From Candidatus Thorarchaeota archaeon (GTDB lineage Archaea > Asgardarchaeota > Thorarchaeia > Thorarchaeales > Thorarchaeaceae), in contig JARGGA010000003.1 in assembly GCA_029210805.1 (NCBI GenBank), positions 1 through 36,417 on the forward strand: DNA of 36,417 nt. Reading direction: 5' to 3'. Of the stretch, positions 17,044 to 25,194 are shown piece after piece. The number at the start of each line of letters is the position of its first letter. The first letter of the stretch is position 1. A program made the translations under genes and the position numbers. The notes under the pieces are model-generated. The model was not told the DNA's origin. It did not search any database and worked only from the letters and a program-made list of their open reading frames with translations.

Positions 17044-18201
17044 TCATGTTTTCCGTCGTCTATAATATCCAAGTCCAACTATAACAATCACTCCGATAGA
17101 TGAAACAATTATCAAAAAGACGGGGTCAGTAATCCCCATCCAGAGGCGACACTCAAGGAGATTTCCTTGCGTGGTCCGTAAAATGATGCCCTCGCTACCC
17201 ACTGCCCAACCATGGGTTTGATTGGTGAAGTCCACTGACATCAATCTGCCAGTGACTTCCTCAGAAACTGACTGCTCATACCACGTGTTTCCACCATCAG
17301 GTGTGTACATGATGGGGATTTGGTCACCAACAATCCATCCATGAGTGTCATCCAGAAAGAAGATATCGGAGAGATACGGAGGAGTATGTCTAGGCAAAGG
17401 AGCGCGGTTTGGAACAGGTAGATTAATCCATGTCGTGTAGTCCTCCGAGTACATGAGTTCGTTGTCTGCCACCGCCAATGATTTGCCATTGTCTAGAGCA
17501 ACCAGACTCCACCCACCATAGTCATGGACCTGTTCCCAGGCTTCTGCAAGATCCTCGCTATAATAGATTCCAAACCATCCTATGGCAAGTACCCTAGAGT
17601 CATCTATGAACTCAATGTATCGAGGAAGATCATCCTCAAAGTCCCATCCTGGTACAGCACTCCATGTCAGTCCACCATCAGTGGTCTTGTACAATGTTTC
17701 CATGGTAGCGGTCCAGCCATGGGTCTGATTAAAGAATTCCACCAAGCTATAACTTGCTTGGACAGAGGCAGGTTCAGAAATAAACCAGTCTGAATCACTA
17801 TTATTCGTAAAAAAGAGCTTTTCTTTACCGGTAATCCACACTGTTTGATCATCGACTATCTCAAGGTCTACAACATATTGATCATATTCCTCTAACTGCT
17901 CTGTCCAAGTATCCCCCCCATTTTCAGTGTGCAGAACTATTAAGATATCAGGACCATTCTGCTCTATGAAACCAGTAGTCCATCCATGAGTATAATTAAG
18001 AAAGCCCACATCTCGAAAAACCGCTTCATCGTACCCTGAATTGAGATGTTCCCAGACCAAAGGCGAATCTGGATGTCCAGCAGTACCTGTGTGAGCCTGC
18101 ACCTGCAGAACACCCTTAAAAGACATCATAAGTAGTAGAGTCAAGACCAACATAAAACGTGCTCTTTGGAGTAATCCCACTCGAACCAACCTACTTCTCA
18201 T
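17044..18201 (-). CDS. Ycf48/BNR-like secreted beta-propeller, membrane anchored
   Basis: A 385-residue protein with a signal peptide (RARFMLVLTLLLMMSF), repeated propeller blades with the Ycf48/BNR pattern (NYTHGWTTGF, ENGGDTWTEQL, TTDGGLTWSAVPG, DDTHGWIVGD, TPDGGNTWYEQ, NQTHGWAVGSEG) and a C-terminal transmembrane helix followed by YYRRRKT. Ycf48-type propellers act as assembly or surface-binding platforms; the archaeal role is unknown. It is a paralogue of the protein at 23628-24803: SGYDEAVFRDVGF matches SGYNQAIFWDIDF. A 27-residue microprotein gene lies 39 bases upstream. Confidence 0.88.
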   Translation of the reverse strand: MRSRLVRVGLLQRARFMLVLTLLLMMSFKGVLQVQAHTGTAGHPDSPLVWEHLNSGYDEAVFRDVGFLNYTHGWTTGFIEQNGPDILIVLHTENGGDTWTEQLEEYDQYVVDLEIVDDQTVWITGKEKLFFTNNSDSDWFISEPASVQASYSLVEFFNQTHGWTATMETLYKTTDGGLTWSAVPGWDFEDDLPRYIEFIDDSRVLAIGWFGIYYSEDLAEAWEQVHDYGGWSLVALDNGKSLAVADNELMYSEDYTTWINLPVPNRAPLPRHTPPYLSDIFFLDDTHGWIVGDQIPIMYTPDGGNTWYEQSVSEEVTGRLMSVDFTNQTHGWAVGSEGIILRTTQGNLLECRLWMGITDPVFLIIVSSIGVIVIVGLGYYRRRKT

Positions 18202-18240
18202 CCTGTATCGTAGAAAATCTGCCTTAGCCCAGTTATTTTT

Positions 18241-18324
18241 CTAGTCAGGCAGGCCACCACCACCAGGAAGTGTCACGTATGCAACAATAATTACTAGAAA
18301 GGCTGTGAAATCCCTTTTTCTCAT
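18241..18324 (-). CDS. 27-residue membrane microprotein with glycine-rich tail
   Basis: ATG at 18324 begins a 27-codon ORF that ends in TAG; GAGGG lies about six bases upstream. The peptide has a basic start (MRKRDF), a hydrophobic core (TAFLVIIVAY) and the tail YVTLPGGGGLPD. That tail matches the end of the 82-residue protein at 24850-25098 (YVTLPGTGGGG then LPE). Both lie just upstream of a Ycf48-like gene. It may be a real microprotein or the surviving end of a larger paralogue; an intact start, ribosome site and hydrophobic core favour a gene. The function is unknown. Confidence 0.5.
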   Translation of the reverse strand: MRKRDFTAFLVIIVAYVTLPGGGGLPD

Positions 18325-18715
18325 TCTTCGTCCCTCATGCCATAGATTCGCCTGAAATGTATTCCGCCCTTAGCATATTTCTTGATGAGAACCTATCAAT
18401 TACGAATGCAATCTCCTAGCTATATTTGCTTCAATTCAGGGAGTTTGCAACATTTAATCTACTTCAAATTTAATAAATTAGATGTTTCAAGGAGTAATAA
18501 AGAGCATTTTCAGAAACCAATTACTAAAATTCGGAAAGTCATTTTGGAAGAGATGACTCTTTTTGTGAAATCGGTACGGCATCACTTGATACACTCGGAC
18601 TTTCTACACAAGGTAAATGTGTTATGAAGATATACAATACTATGCATTTTATGGGAAGGCGGAACAAAGAAATGGTGGGAGTGTAATCATTTGAGCTTGG
18701 TTAAGGTGGATAATT
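18325..18715. other. 391-base intergenic stretch before ftr
   Basis: This AT-rich gap holds an 81-codon open frame (18382-18627, plus) with unconvincing composition, and possible promoter elements: GATATACAAT near 18627-18636 and CATTTTATG near 18646-18654 for ftr, plus AAATATGCTA on the minus strand for the microprotein. I see no RNA gene or repeat. Confidence 0.4.
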
Positions 18716-19612
18716 TTGGAGATTAACGGTATACCCATCGAGGACACATTTGCTGAAGCCTTCAGCATGCACATGAATCGTACCATTATTACAGCATATA
18801 GTGAGGAATGGGCTCGTGTGACTGCTGCTGAAACCACTGGATTTGGGACATCGGTCATTATGGCACCTGCAGAGGCAGGTATAGAGTATGTCATGAAGGA
18901 AAGCGAAACTCCCGATGGCAGGCCAGGTGTTAGAGTGATATTTGCCACTGGTAAGGACTCTGATCTTGAGAAACAGTTGCTAGCTAGACTTGGACAGTGC
19001 GTTCTGACAAGCCCAACTGCCTGCGCGTATGACGACACTCCAAATGCCAAAGAGACCTACCGTGTTGGAAAATTGATTTCGATGTTTGGCGATGGTCACC
19101 AGATAAAGAAGGGTCCTTTAGATGGCAGAGTTTTATGGATGTTACCAAGGATGAGTGGCACATTCGTCATTCAGGAGAGCTTTGGAAGGGTTAAAGGAGT
19201 AGCGGGTGGAAATGTGATATATTCGTGCCGCGACATCAAAGCAGGAATGGACAGTGGTATGGCAGCTGTCAAGGCAATCGAAAAGGTCGAGGGTGCCTAT
19301 ACGCCATTCCCCGGCGGGCTTGTAGGCTCCGGATCAAAGCCATCGTCAAGATACAAGGGTATGTTCGCGTCAACTAACGAGAGGTACTGTCCATCATTGC
19401 GTGCCATGGTACCTGATACCTTTGTGCCCGAAGGGGCTGAATTCGTTCAAGAGATTGTTATCAATGGTCTTACTGAGGAAGCAGTTGCCGAAGCAACCAA
19501 GGTGGCGATTCAGGAAGTTTGTAAGTTCGATGGCGTTATGAAAGTAAGCGCGGGCAACTACGGCGGAAAACTAGGCAAGTTCCAGATACATTTGCATCAA
19601 CTCGGACTATAG
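18716..19612 (+). CDS. ftr: Formylmethanofuran:tetrahydromethanopterin formyltransferase
   Basis: A 298-residue cytoplasmic enzyme transferring the formyl group between methanofuran and tetrahydromethanopterin, the step linking Fwd and Mch. Family segments include INGIPIEDTFAEAF at the N-terminus, RLGQCVLTSPTACAYD, GDGHQIKKGPLDGRVLWMLP, YTPFPGGLVGSGSKPSSRY and the end GGKLGKFQIHLHQLGL; length is normal. It starts at TTG with AAGGTGG about eight bases upstream. It is transcribed alone, separated from fwdC-mch by the Ycf48 cassette, which may have been inserted between once-adjacent C1 genes. Confidence 0.95.
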   Translation: MEINGIPIEDTFAEAFSMHMNRTIITAYSEEWARVTAAETTGFGTSVIMAPAEAGIEYVMKESETPDGRPGVRVIFATGKDSDLEKQLLARLGQCVLTSPTACAYDDTPNAKETYRVGKLISMFGDGHQIKKGPLDGRVLWMLPRMSGTFVIQESFGRVKGVAGGNVIYSCRDIKAGMDSGMAAVKAIEKVEGAYTPFPGGLVGSGSKPSSRYKGMFASTNERYCPSLRAMVPDTFVPEGAEFVQEIVINGLTEEAVAEATKVAIQEVCKFDGVMKVSAGNYGGKLGKFQIHLHQLGL

Positions 19613-19681
19613 TCTGGATATGAATCTGGTGCATCTTCGAAACCTTTATCTCGAAAAACCAAACGCACTCCGAATGCTGAT

Positions 19682-19758
19682 GCCCCAGTAGCTCAGCTGG
19701 TTAGATCGCATCCTTGGTAAGGATGAGGCCGCGAGTTCGAATCTCGCCTGGGGCTCCA
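19682..19758 (+). tRNA. tRNA-Thr(GGT) with encoded CCA
   Basis: The acceptor arms GCCCCAG and CTGGGGC pair fully; the D-arm is GCTCAGCTGGTTAGA, the anticodon loop TTGGTAA gives anticodon GGT between CATCC and GGATG, and the T-arm is GCGAG-TTCGAAT-CTCGC. U73 is the usual archaeal threonine discriminator, and CCA is encoded. A TATA-like CTTTATCTCG lies about 30 bases upstream and a T-rich run follows. Confidence 0.97.
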
Positions 19759-19764
19759 TTTCTT

Positions 19765-20079
19765 CTACTCTTTCATCTTCTCAATCTTGAAAACAACTGG
19801 TTTTAGTCCGTCGCCACAGGGCTGATAGGTATACCCAGGTGCTGGAAATTCATAGTCACCGTCATTGAAATATACCATCAAAGTAGTGTAGAGGTCCTGC
19901 CAAGCCCTGCCACATAGTCCTTCAGGTCTGTCGAGATGATGATCCATGATGAATTCCTCACCTACTTCATGACCGCATACTGGAATTGGATTACCATTCC
20001 ATGTAATTCCATGGTCCGGGCCGAACACGTCTTCTGTAGTAAATTTCCTTACAACTGTAATTTTTACATTAGGACTCAT
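19765..20079 (-). CDS. TIGR04076-family protein
   Basis: A 104-residue protein with the layout of the TIGR04076 family: KITVVRK at the start, PVCGHEVGEEFIMD, PEGLCGRAWQDLY, and a final YQPCGDGLKPVVFKIEK. Family members are small, cysteine-containing proteins of unknown function, sometimes near redox enzymes. Three cysteines (CGHE, LCGRAW, PCGDG) could bind metal. The ATG has AAGGAG about nine bases upstream. It ends seven bases after tRNA-Thr on the opposite strand. Confidence 0.75.
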   Translation of the reverse strand: MSPNVKITVVRKFTTEDVFGPDHGITWNGNPIPVCGHEVGEEFIMDHHLDRPEGLCGRAWQDLYTTLMVYFNDGDYEFPAPGYTYQPCGDGLKPVVFKIEKMKE

Positions 20080-20182
20080 TCTTCTATCTCCTTGTATTCT
20101 CTCTTATTCAGAGAAAAATGGAATATGACTTTTAGCAGTTGCATACTCGGCAACGGAATGAGAACAATTCTTGGTTGGTGCT

Positions 20183-20662
20183 TTATTCTGCACCTATCCA
20201 GTCTGGCGAAAACCGAAGCCCACAGACCGCATCTGCACCATGGCCATACTGCTCTGCTGAGTTTATGTGCGTCTGTATTCTTTCAATGAAATGGCTCAAA
20301 GTAGCGGGGTTTACACTCAATTCAACAGTAAAATCATCAAGAATGAAGGGCTCATTGTCCATGGCATCGAATCCAAGCCTAACGACAAGCATGTCCAACC
20401 ACTGAATTTGTACTCCATTTTCTTTTCCAAAAGACACATGGTCAAAACCTGCAGGTGGATTACACTTGTACTTCTTTGTTCCCTTCCCGTAGGTCTGAAA
20501 GAGTATCAAGAGAGCCTGAAGGCTTTCACCTAGAGTTCTAAGGGCAGCATCATCTCCTATGATGTACACTTCATCCCTCCACTTGTCGCTCCTGTTGTCC
20601 TTCACACGCCAGATTTGGAAATTCAAATCGGTAAATTCATTCCTGGTTTTCACATCACTCAT
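20183..20662 (-). CDS. Uncharacterised 159-residue protein
   Basis: I do not recognise this soluble protein. It has alternating strands and helices (FTDLNFQIWRVKDN, DDAALRTLGESLQALLILF, VQIQWLDMLVVRLGF, DFTVELSVNPATLSHFIERI). I choose the ATG at 20662 because AAAGGAG lies about eight bases upstream; the frame extends 12 codons further into the preceding gene. It is the third gene of a leftward unit with the two small genes to its right. Confidence 0.65.
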   Translation of the reverse strand: MSDVKTRNEFTDLNFQIWRVKDNRSDKWRDEVYIIGDDAALRTLGESLQALLILFQTYGKGTKKYKCNPPAGFDHVSFGKENGVQIQWLDMLVVRLGFDAMDNEPFILDDFTVELSVNPATLSHFIERIQTHINSAEQYGHGADAVCGLRFSPDWIGAE

Positions 20663-20678
20663 ACTATCGACTCCTTTG

Positions 20679-21065
20679 CTAGTGGCGGGTATTCTCATGA
20701 TTTTTCATAAGGTCATCTGTATCATCGCAGGTGTCTTGTCTCAATTCGTCAGACGCTCTTAGTTTTAGTAATGCTCTCACAACAAGATAGCTGCCCACAA
20801 TAGACAGTCCAATAATCCCAATAATAAGGCCCACAATGAATGTTAGTACTTGGTCAATCATGTAGTATTCTGAGGTAGCAGTTAATATTGTAAGTAAGGA
20901 CATCGGAATCGTGAGTATCCCTATTCCAGTACGGAGTTCAGCAAGATGGGTTCTTTTTTCAGCTTCAATTGTTCGTATCACTGCTAGTGTTGTTCTCAAA
21001 TCACCCGTTTCTCTTGCTACCTTTGCTATCTTTCTAACATCATTCTTTGGCAAATCATTCACCAT
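20679..21065 (-). CDS. Small two-helix membrane protein
   Basis: A 128-residue protein with a charged N-terminal helix (VRKIAKVARETGDLRTTL), two transmembrane segments (about residues 47-65 and 73-97) and a polar, acidic C-terminal tail. The function is unknown. Its start follows the stop of the 21066-21299 gene directly, so the two are co-transcribed. Confidence 0.65.
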   Translation of the reverse strand: MVNDLPKNDVRKIAKVARETGDLRTTLAVIRTIEAEKRTHLAELRTGIGILTIPMSLLTILTATSEYYMIDQVLTFIVGLIIGIIGLSIVGSYLVVRALLKLRASDELRQDTCDDTDDLMKNHENTRH

Positions 21066-21299
21066 CTAGGGTTCATCAAGTAGACTATCTTTTCGTACTC
21101 CAATCTTTTTCTTGCCGATAAGCCTACGTGCTTCATCTGGACCCACAAGTTCAGATATTCTATGCAATGCCTCCGGGTCATCTTCACGATCCAACCATTT
21201 CTCAATTTGCTTGTACACCTCTGGTGAAAGATCCCTGGCTAGTTTCTTCTTGCGTTCTTTCTTTCCAAGGTCAAAATCATCAGGGCCGAGCATGCTCAT
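21066..21299 (-). CDS. Small highly charged protein
   Basis: A 77-residue helical protein (KKERKKKLARDLSPEVYKQI, DPEALHRISELVGPDEARRL), without recognisable domain. I place the start at the ATG at 21299, with AGGTG about six bases upstream; ATG at 21293 and GTG at 21308 are alternatives. A TATA-like element near 21394-21404 on the minus strand could drive this three-gene unit. Confidence 0.6.
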   Translation of the reverse strand: MSMLGPDDFDLGKKERKKKLARDLSPEVYKQIEKWLDREDDPEALHRISELVGPDEARRLIGKKKIGVRKDSLLDEP

Positions 21300-21485
21300 G
21301 GGATGCACCTACTTAATTCTCAGGGGCTAATGTTATGACCTTTCCTCGTATGGAAGAAATGAAAAAAGGGTGTTTGTACCCAAATCCAAATAGGATATAT
21401 TATAGTAGAAGTGTAGTTCAGTGGTACCCGAAACGTACAACTCCGTTATTCTTATAACCGGAGATGTCCGACGACAGCAACGCAT

Positions 21486-21623
21486 GGGTTGGTGGTCTAG
21501 CTTGGCTATGATTCTTGGTTTGGGACTTAGGGTCACTTTGCCCCTTTGCAAGAATCCAAGGGATCCCCGGTTCAAATCCCTTCCTGATTTCCAGCAGGGG
21601 TGAAGATCCGGGCCAGCCCACCA
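21486..21623 (+). tRNA. tRNA-Pro(TGG) with two introns
   Basis: Exons assemble into a complete tRNA: acceptor GGGTTGG (21486-21492) with CCAGCCC (21613-21619), D-arm 21495-21512, anticodon stem CTTGG (21514-21518) with CCAAG (21556-21560), anticodon TGG at 21521-21523, T-arm CCCGG-TTCAAAT-CC, then GGG at 21610-21612, A73 and encoded CCA. A 30-base intron (about 21525-21554) sits at the canonical 37/38 site. A second 30-base insertion (about 21579-21608) splits the 3' side of the T-stem; CTTC and GAAG at its ends can form the central helix of a bulge-helix-bulge. Junctions are uncertain by one or two bases. TATA box CTTATAAC at 21451-21458 fits a start at about 21485. Confidence 0.85.
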
Positions 21624-21626
21624 CTT
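21612..21626 (+). repeat. att-like repeat copy 1 (tRNA-Pro 3' end)
   Basis: The last bases of tRNA-Pro plus three flanking bases, GCCAGCCCACCACTT, recur exactly at 25195-25209 and closely at 23607-23621. Integrases that target tRNA genes leave such 3'-end duplications. Confidence 0.55.
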
Positions 21627-21635
21627 AAACACGCA

Positions 21636-22124
21636 CTAAACTTCTTTTCCCTCATCTTTCCAAGGACCAGAAATAATCACAGGTTCTGTCTTTAGAATGA
21701 GTACAATACCAACCACCAATTGAATTGGAACTGGACCCATGTAGAGAAAAATGCTATGCATATCCAAGGTGTAGAGCATCATTGGAACACCCAACGCCAC
21801 CGGAAAGAGCATGGTCAGCACTCCAATTATATATGCTAGTCTTCTTGATGCCTCTCCTTTGAAACATCGAACAACCTGAATTGCAAAAAGAATGCTGAAG
21901 ATTCCTGTTGTTGCCGCAGTGAGTGTATATGCAAGATCAAATGCATGGACGGCATAGAATTCTCCATTCTGAAGTCTAAGAACCCAAATCATTGAGTAAA
22001 TGGCGGTTTCAGCACCCCTTTCTGAGCCACCTTGCCAGAACACTCCAAAAGGCACTACAAGTGTCAATACTGTCATAAGATATGCAATTCGCCGTCTGGT
22101 CAAATCCTCCAGATTCATCATCAA
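21636..22124 (-). CDS. Four-helix membrane protein paired with ABC-2-like permease
   Basis: A 162-residue protein with about four transmembrane helices (IAYLMTVLTLVVPFGVFW, AYTLTAATTGIFSILFAIQVV, LAYIIGVLTMLFPVALGV, IQLVVGIVLIL). It overlaps the start of its operon partner, the 467-residue membrane protein, by four bases. No function can be read; the pair may form one complex. Confidence 0.65.
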   Translation of the reverse strand: MMMNLEDLTRRRIAYLMTVLTLVVPFGVFWQGGSERGAETAIYSMIWVLRLQNGEFYAVHAFDLAYTLTAATTGIFSILFAIQVVRCFKGEASRRLAYIIGVLTMLFPVALGVPMMLYTLDMHSIFLYMGPVPIQLVVGIVLILKTEPVIISGPWKDEGKEV

Positions 22125-23524
22125 TACCAGCCTGCACTCTGATAGAAATGTATTGAGAACATCATAACTCCTGAGAGGGTTTCATTATCAGTAGCCACGA
22201 TTTTCAGAACATAAGTAAAAGAGGTACCGGGGAAATATTCTAGATTCCAGCCTCCTCCCATTCCTCCCCAATCGCCCTCCGTAACATTTCTTGAATCGCA
22301 GAGATTTCTCCGAGCTGTTTCATTCTCAGCATAAAATTCGCTGGAAGTTACGTTCAGCATTTTGTAGAAGTAAGTAACTTCAGAAGGTGCACTTCCCCAG
22401 TTGATGAGACTGCAGTCATAATATAGATTGTAAAATTGATCATATTGAGTTTGTTGTACCTCACACGAGAAGCTATACCACTCACCAAGATGTATTGGTT
22501 CACCATTGTCAGGGCTCTGATGGAACGTAATTGTTGTGCCTTCGCGCACTGCATTTTGGTATGAAAAGGCAACATTGCTCATTGTCACGAGTAGAAATCC
22601 AACTGCAATTATAAGGCCGGCACGTCTAAACCTCAAGCGGAGTGCAAGTTGTTTGACTGAATCTGTGCTGAAGCCTTCCCTACGCGAAGTCCATACTTTT
22701 TCAGCCTCTGCTGAATCTGATGTCATATCCCAATACTCTGAATTATGTTGTAGTATTTTGATGCTTGTTGTAATGCATATCAAAGAAACACAGACTAATG
22801 AACACAAAGCATAAAGAATTGACCCCCAAGAGGGTTCAAATCCGATGAGGGTCGACAACGAATGACCACTGGGGTGTTCATAATCAGAAAGGATTACCGC
22901 AAATGCCTTGGCTAAATTGTGAGGACTATAAACTGCAATGCTCCTTGTCAGAGACATATACAAGTTAGTTGGAGCCCATCCAATCAGCGTTGCCAAGTAT
23001 ATGGTTACCGCACACCCGACAGATGTAGCAAGTATGATATCATCGGTCAAAACTGCAAGAAAGATTCCAATGGATGTCAGAATCAATGAGATTGCCAATG
23101 ATGATACCAGCACAACTGGCAGATAAATCAGATACCCTGTTCCCATAGGACTGTAGAAAGTAGTTCCCGCAATTATTGGTTCAATGAACAAAACGATTGT
23201 AGACGATATAGTGAACATTGTTGCAAGAATGTAGGCTTCGAGCAATCTCCGGAAAAATACACGAGCTGGTGAAATTCCAGATTGAAGCATTGAATGAGCC
23301 TGTCTTCTAGCAAATGATGAAGAAACAGAAATACCTGCCGCAAGAAAGAACGGCAGACCAAGGCCAATTGAATAGGATATAACGTTCACAGAATTAAGAA
23401 GTACCGCAAATTCATCTGTATAGCTCACATGTGGGCGTGTGGCATAGCAAAGGAACAGTGTAACAATTGAAGTAATACCCCATACAATATACCATCTCTT
23501 TCTATTGTCAAGCTGCGCTAGCAT
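22121..23524 (-). CDS. ABC-2-type permease-like membrane protein
   Basis: A 467-residue protein. Residues 1-265 have about six transmembrane helices with the ABC-2 layout, including SSSFARRQAHSMLQSGISPARVFFRRLLEAYIL, a coupling-helix-like loop. After a charged linker another transmembrane helix (about 302-322) leads to an extracellular C-terminal domain of about 145 residues rich in Tyr, Trp and N-x-S/T sites. No ATPase gene lies next to it, so it would need a partner from elsewhere or has another role. It lies between two att-like repeats. Confidence 0.7.
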   Translation of the reverse strand: MLAQLDNRKRWYIVWGITSIVTLFLCYATRPHVSYTDEFAVLLNSVNVISYSIGLGLPFFLAAGISVSSSFARRQAHSMLQSGISPARVFFRRLLEAYILATMFTISSTIVLFIEPIIAGTTFYSPMGTGYLIYLPVVLVSSLAISLILTSIGIFLAVLTDDIILATSVGCAVTIYLATLIGWAPTNLYMSLTRSIAVYSPHNLAKAFAVILSDYEHPSGHSLSTLIGFEPSWGSILYALCSLVCVSLICITTSIKILQHNSEYWDMTSDSAEAEKVWTSRREGFSTDSVKQLALRLRFRRAGLIIAVGFLLVTMSNVAFSYQNAVREGTTITFHQSPDNGEPIHLGEWYSFSCEVQQTQYDQFYNLYYDCSLINWGSAPSEVTYFYKMLNVTSSEFYAENETARRNLCDSRNVTEGDWGGMGGGWNLEYFPGTSFTYVLKIVATDNETLSGVMMFSIHFYQSAGWY

Positions 23525-23606
23525 GATCTTTACCCCGGTACCACATCTTTTGAAAATCGTATAGTTCCTAGATAGTACTTGCGGTTGTCAGAAATTTGCT
23601 TTGAAC

Positions 23607-23621
23607 GGGCCGGCCCACCAC
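23607..23621 (+). repeat. att-like repeat copy 2
   Basis: GGGCCGGCCCACCAC matches 21610-21624 with one mismatch. It lies seven bases from the stop of the Ycf48-like gene and upstream of the ABC-2-like gene. Confidence 0.5.
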
Positions 23622-23627
23622 ATCAAC

Positions 23628-24803
23628 TCATTTTTCGCTAGCTTCTAATTGAGCTGGTTTAGATTCACCTTTTCGCTTTCGATAGATGACTCCTCCAATA
23701 ACTGTCACAACCACCAGTGATAACGCTCCTATAATTGTGAGGAAAACTGGATCGCCCATGCCCCGCCATAGGCGGGAAACCAAAACATCCCCCCTCTCAG
23801 TGTGGAGAATTCTACCGTTGTACCCAGAAGCCCAACCATGTGTTGCATTGAGAAAATCTACTGACATCAGTCTTGATAAGCCGATATCAACTCCCTGTGA
23901 ATACCAAGAAATACCTCCATCCACTGTATGTATCACTGCTGTTTGCGACCCTACAATCCATCCTGTTGTATCATCAATGAATTGAACATCTGTCAAGTAG
24001 GGTTTTCGAAATCCTGGAATTGGTGAGTTGCTTGGAACAGGTGTTTCTTCCCACGAAGTAGCAGTTCTTGTTTCAGCTAACATATTATCTGCAACCGCCC
24101 ATCCAACATTTCTCGATGCAAATGCCAATGCCCAACCTCCCTTATCAAAAACCAGTTGCCATGACATTCCTCCGTCTTCGCTATGATATATTCCATAAAA
24201 TCCTATGACATCCATAATCTCTGGAGTGTGAAAGTATATCCTTCTAATGGTGTCTTGATATGTCCATTCAGTACAAACATTCCAGGTAACACCTGCATCA
24301 AATGTACGGAAAAGTTGCTGGTTTGTTGACGCCCATCCGTGTGAACTGTTAGCGAATCCTACTGTTGTGAAAAGGCTTGTTACATTTTCAAATTCCACAT
24401 AATTCCAAGTGATTCCACCATCTCTTGAGTTAGCCAAAATTGCCATTCCAGCAATCCAAATTGAATTTGGACTAGATATCGTTAGTTGGTTAAACCATTG
24501 CGAACTATCACTGAATCGGGTGACCCAGGTGTCGCCCCCATCTACAGTTGAGAGGATTATTCCGTTACCCAACCCATCCGAGCTTTGCCCTATGACCCAT
24601 CCATGTGTATTGTTTACGAAATCTATGTCCCAAAAGATTGCTTGATTGTATCCAGAATTTTGATCAACCCAAATTTGATCTGTTTGACCTGTTGTTTGAG
24701 CACTAGTGAAGAAAACAAAGTGTGAGAGGATGATTAGAGTAGCAAATAACATTGTAGCAGTTCTACGTCCTCTTGTTGGCATTGAGATAGTAATACCATC
24801 CAT
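23628..24803 (-). CDS. Ycf48/BNR-like secreted beta-propeller (second paralogue)
   Basis: A 391-residue protein with a signal peptide (TATMLFATLIILSHFVFF), blades of the form NNTHGWVIGQ, VDGGDTWVTRF, SRDGGITWNYV, NSSHGWASTN, DDTTGWIVGS, VDGGISWYSQG, NATHGWASGYNG, and a C-terminal transmembrane helix with VIYRKRKG. I choose the ATG at 24803 because GAGAGG lies nine bases upstream; the frame is open 48 codons further, but that would overlap the preceding gene. It is a paralogue of 17044-18201 and shares the upstream small-gene arrangement. Confidence 0.88.
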   Translation of the reverse strand: MDGITISMPTRGRRTATMLFATLIILSHFVFFTSAQTTGQTDQIWVDQNSGYNQAIFWDIDFVNNTHGWVIGQSSDGLGNGIILSTVDGGDTWVTRFSDSSQWFNQLTISSPNSIWIAGMAILANSRDGGITWNYVEFENVTSLFTTVGFANSSHGWASTNQQLFRTFDAGVTWNVCTEWTYQDTIRRIYFHTPEIMDVIGFYGIYHSEDGGMSWQLVFDKGGWALAFASRNVGWAVADNMLAETRTATSWEETPVPSNSPIPGFRKPYLTDVQFIDDTTGWIVGSQTAVIHTVDGGISWYSQGVDIGLSRLMSVDFLNATHGWASGYNGRILHTERGDVLVSRLWRGMGDPVFLTIIGALSLVVVTVIGGVIYRKRKGESKPAQLEASEK

Positions 24804-24849
24804 GTGTTTCATCCTCTCATTTTTTCTTATACTTTGATAGCCCTCGATG

Positions 24850-25098
24850 CTATTCTGGTAGTGGGTCTCCTCCGCTACCACCTCCACCAGTACCTGGTAG
24901 AGTGACGTATGTTTCATCACTTCCCAGGTAATGACCCTGTGTGTCATACGCCTGAACTTTTACCTTCATTTGTACGTAGCCCTGAAGAAGTGACCATGAC
25001 ACATAGTAATCGCCACTTGTATACGGTGTAGGTTCACAAGCGATTTTGTTCTCTCTAATCTGATTCTTTGCATCATCAAACCAATCACGTATCGACAA
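24850..25098 (-). CDS. 82-residue protein with YVTLPG glycine tail
   Basis: A small protein with a TTG start; GGAGAG lies about eleven bases upstream. The centre looks like an Ig-like or beta-sandwich fragment (YYVSWSLLQGYVQMKVKVQAYD), and the end is YVTLPGTGGGG followed by SGGDPLPE. The tail matches that of the 27-residue microprotein at 18241-18324. Both precede Ycf48-like genes, so tail and propeller seem to be linked partners. No signal peptide is visible with this start, and a longer original protein cannot be excluded. Confidence 0.55.
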   Translation of the reverse strand: MSIRDWFDDAKNQIRENKIACEPTPYTSGDYYVSWSLLQGYVQMKVKVQAYDTQGHYLGSDETYVTLPGTGGGGSGGDPLPE

Positions 25099-25194
25099 AT
25101 CTAGGTTTCTCTCCTTGCTCCTAGATTCATACGCTTTTGACCCCTTATGAAATCATCTGAGAAGAAACACTCGCAAATGGTGATTGACAAAGGC

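Noticed and set aside
18382-18627. 81-codon ORF before ftr
   Set aside because: No ribosome site, no recognisable domain, AT-driven composition and no pairing with neighbours.
21411-21440. tRNA-like D-arm (GTAGTTCAGTGGTA) upstream of tRNA-Pro
   Set aside because: No matching D-stem 3' side, anticodon arm or acceptor pairing follows; it is most likely chance similarity.
23607-23621. Split-tRNA 3' half
   Set aside because: Only the acceptor end is present, with no T-arm in front and no bulge-helix-bulge partner; the copies at 23607 and 25195 fit duplicated attachment sites better.
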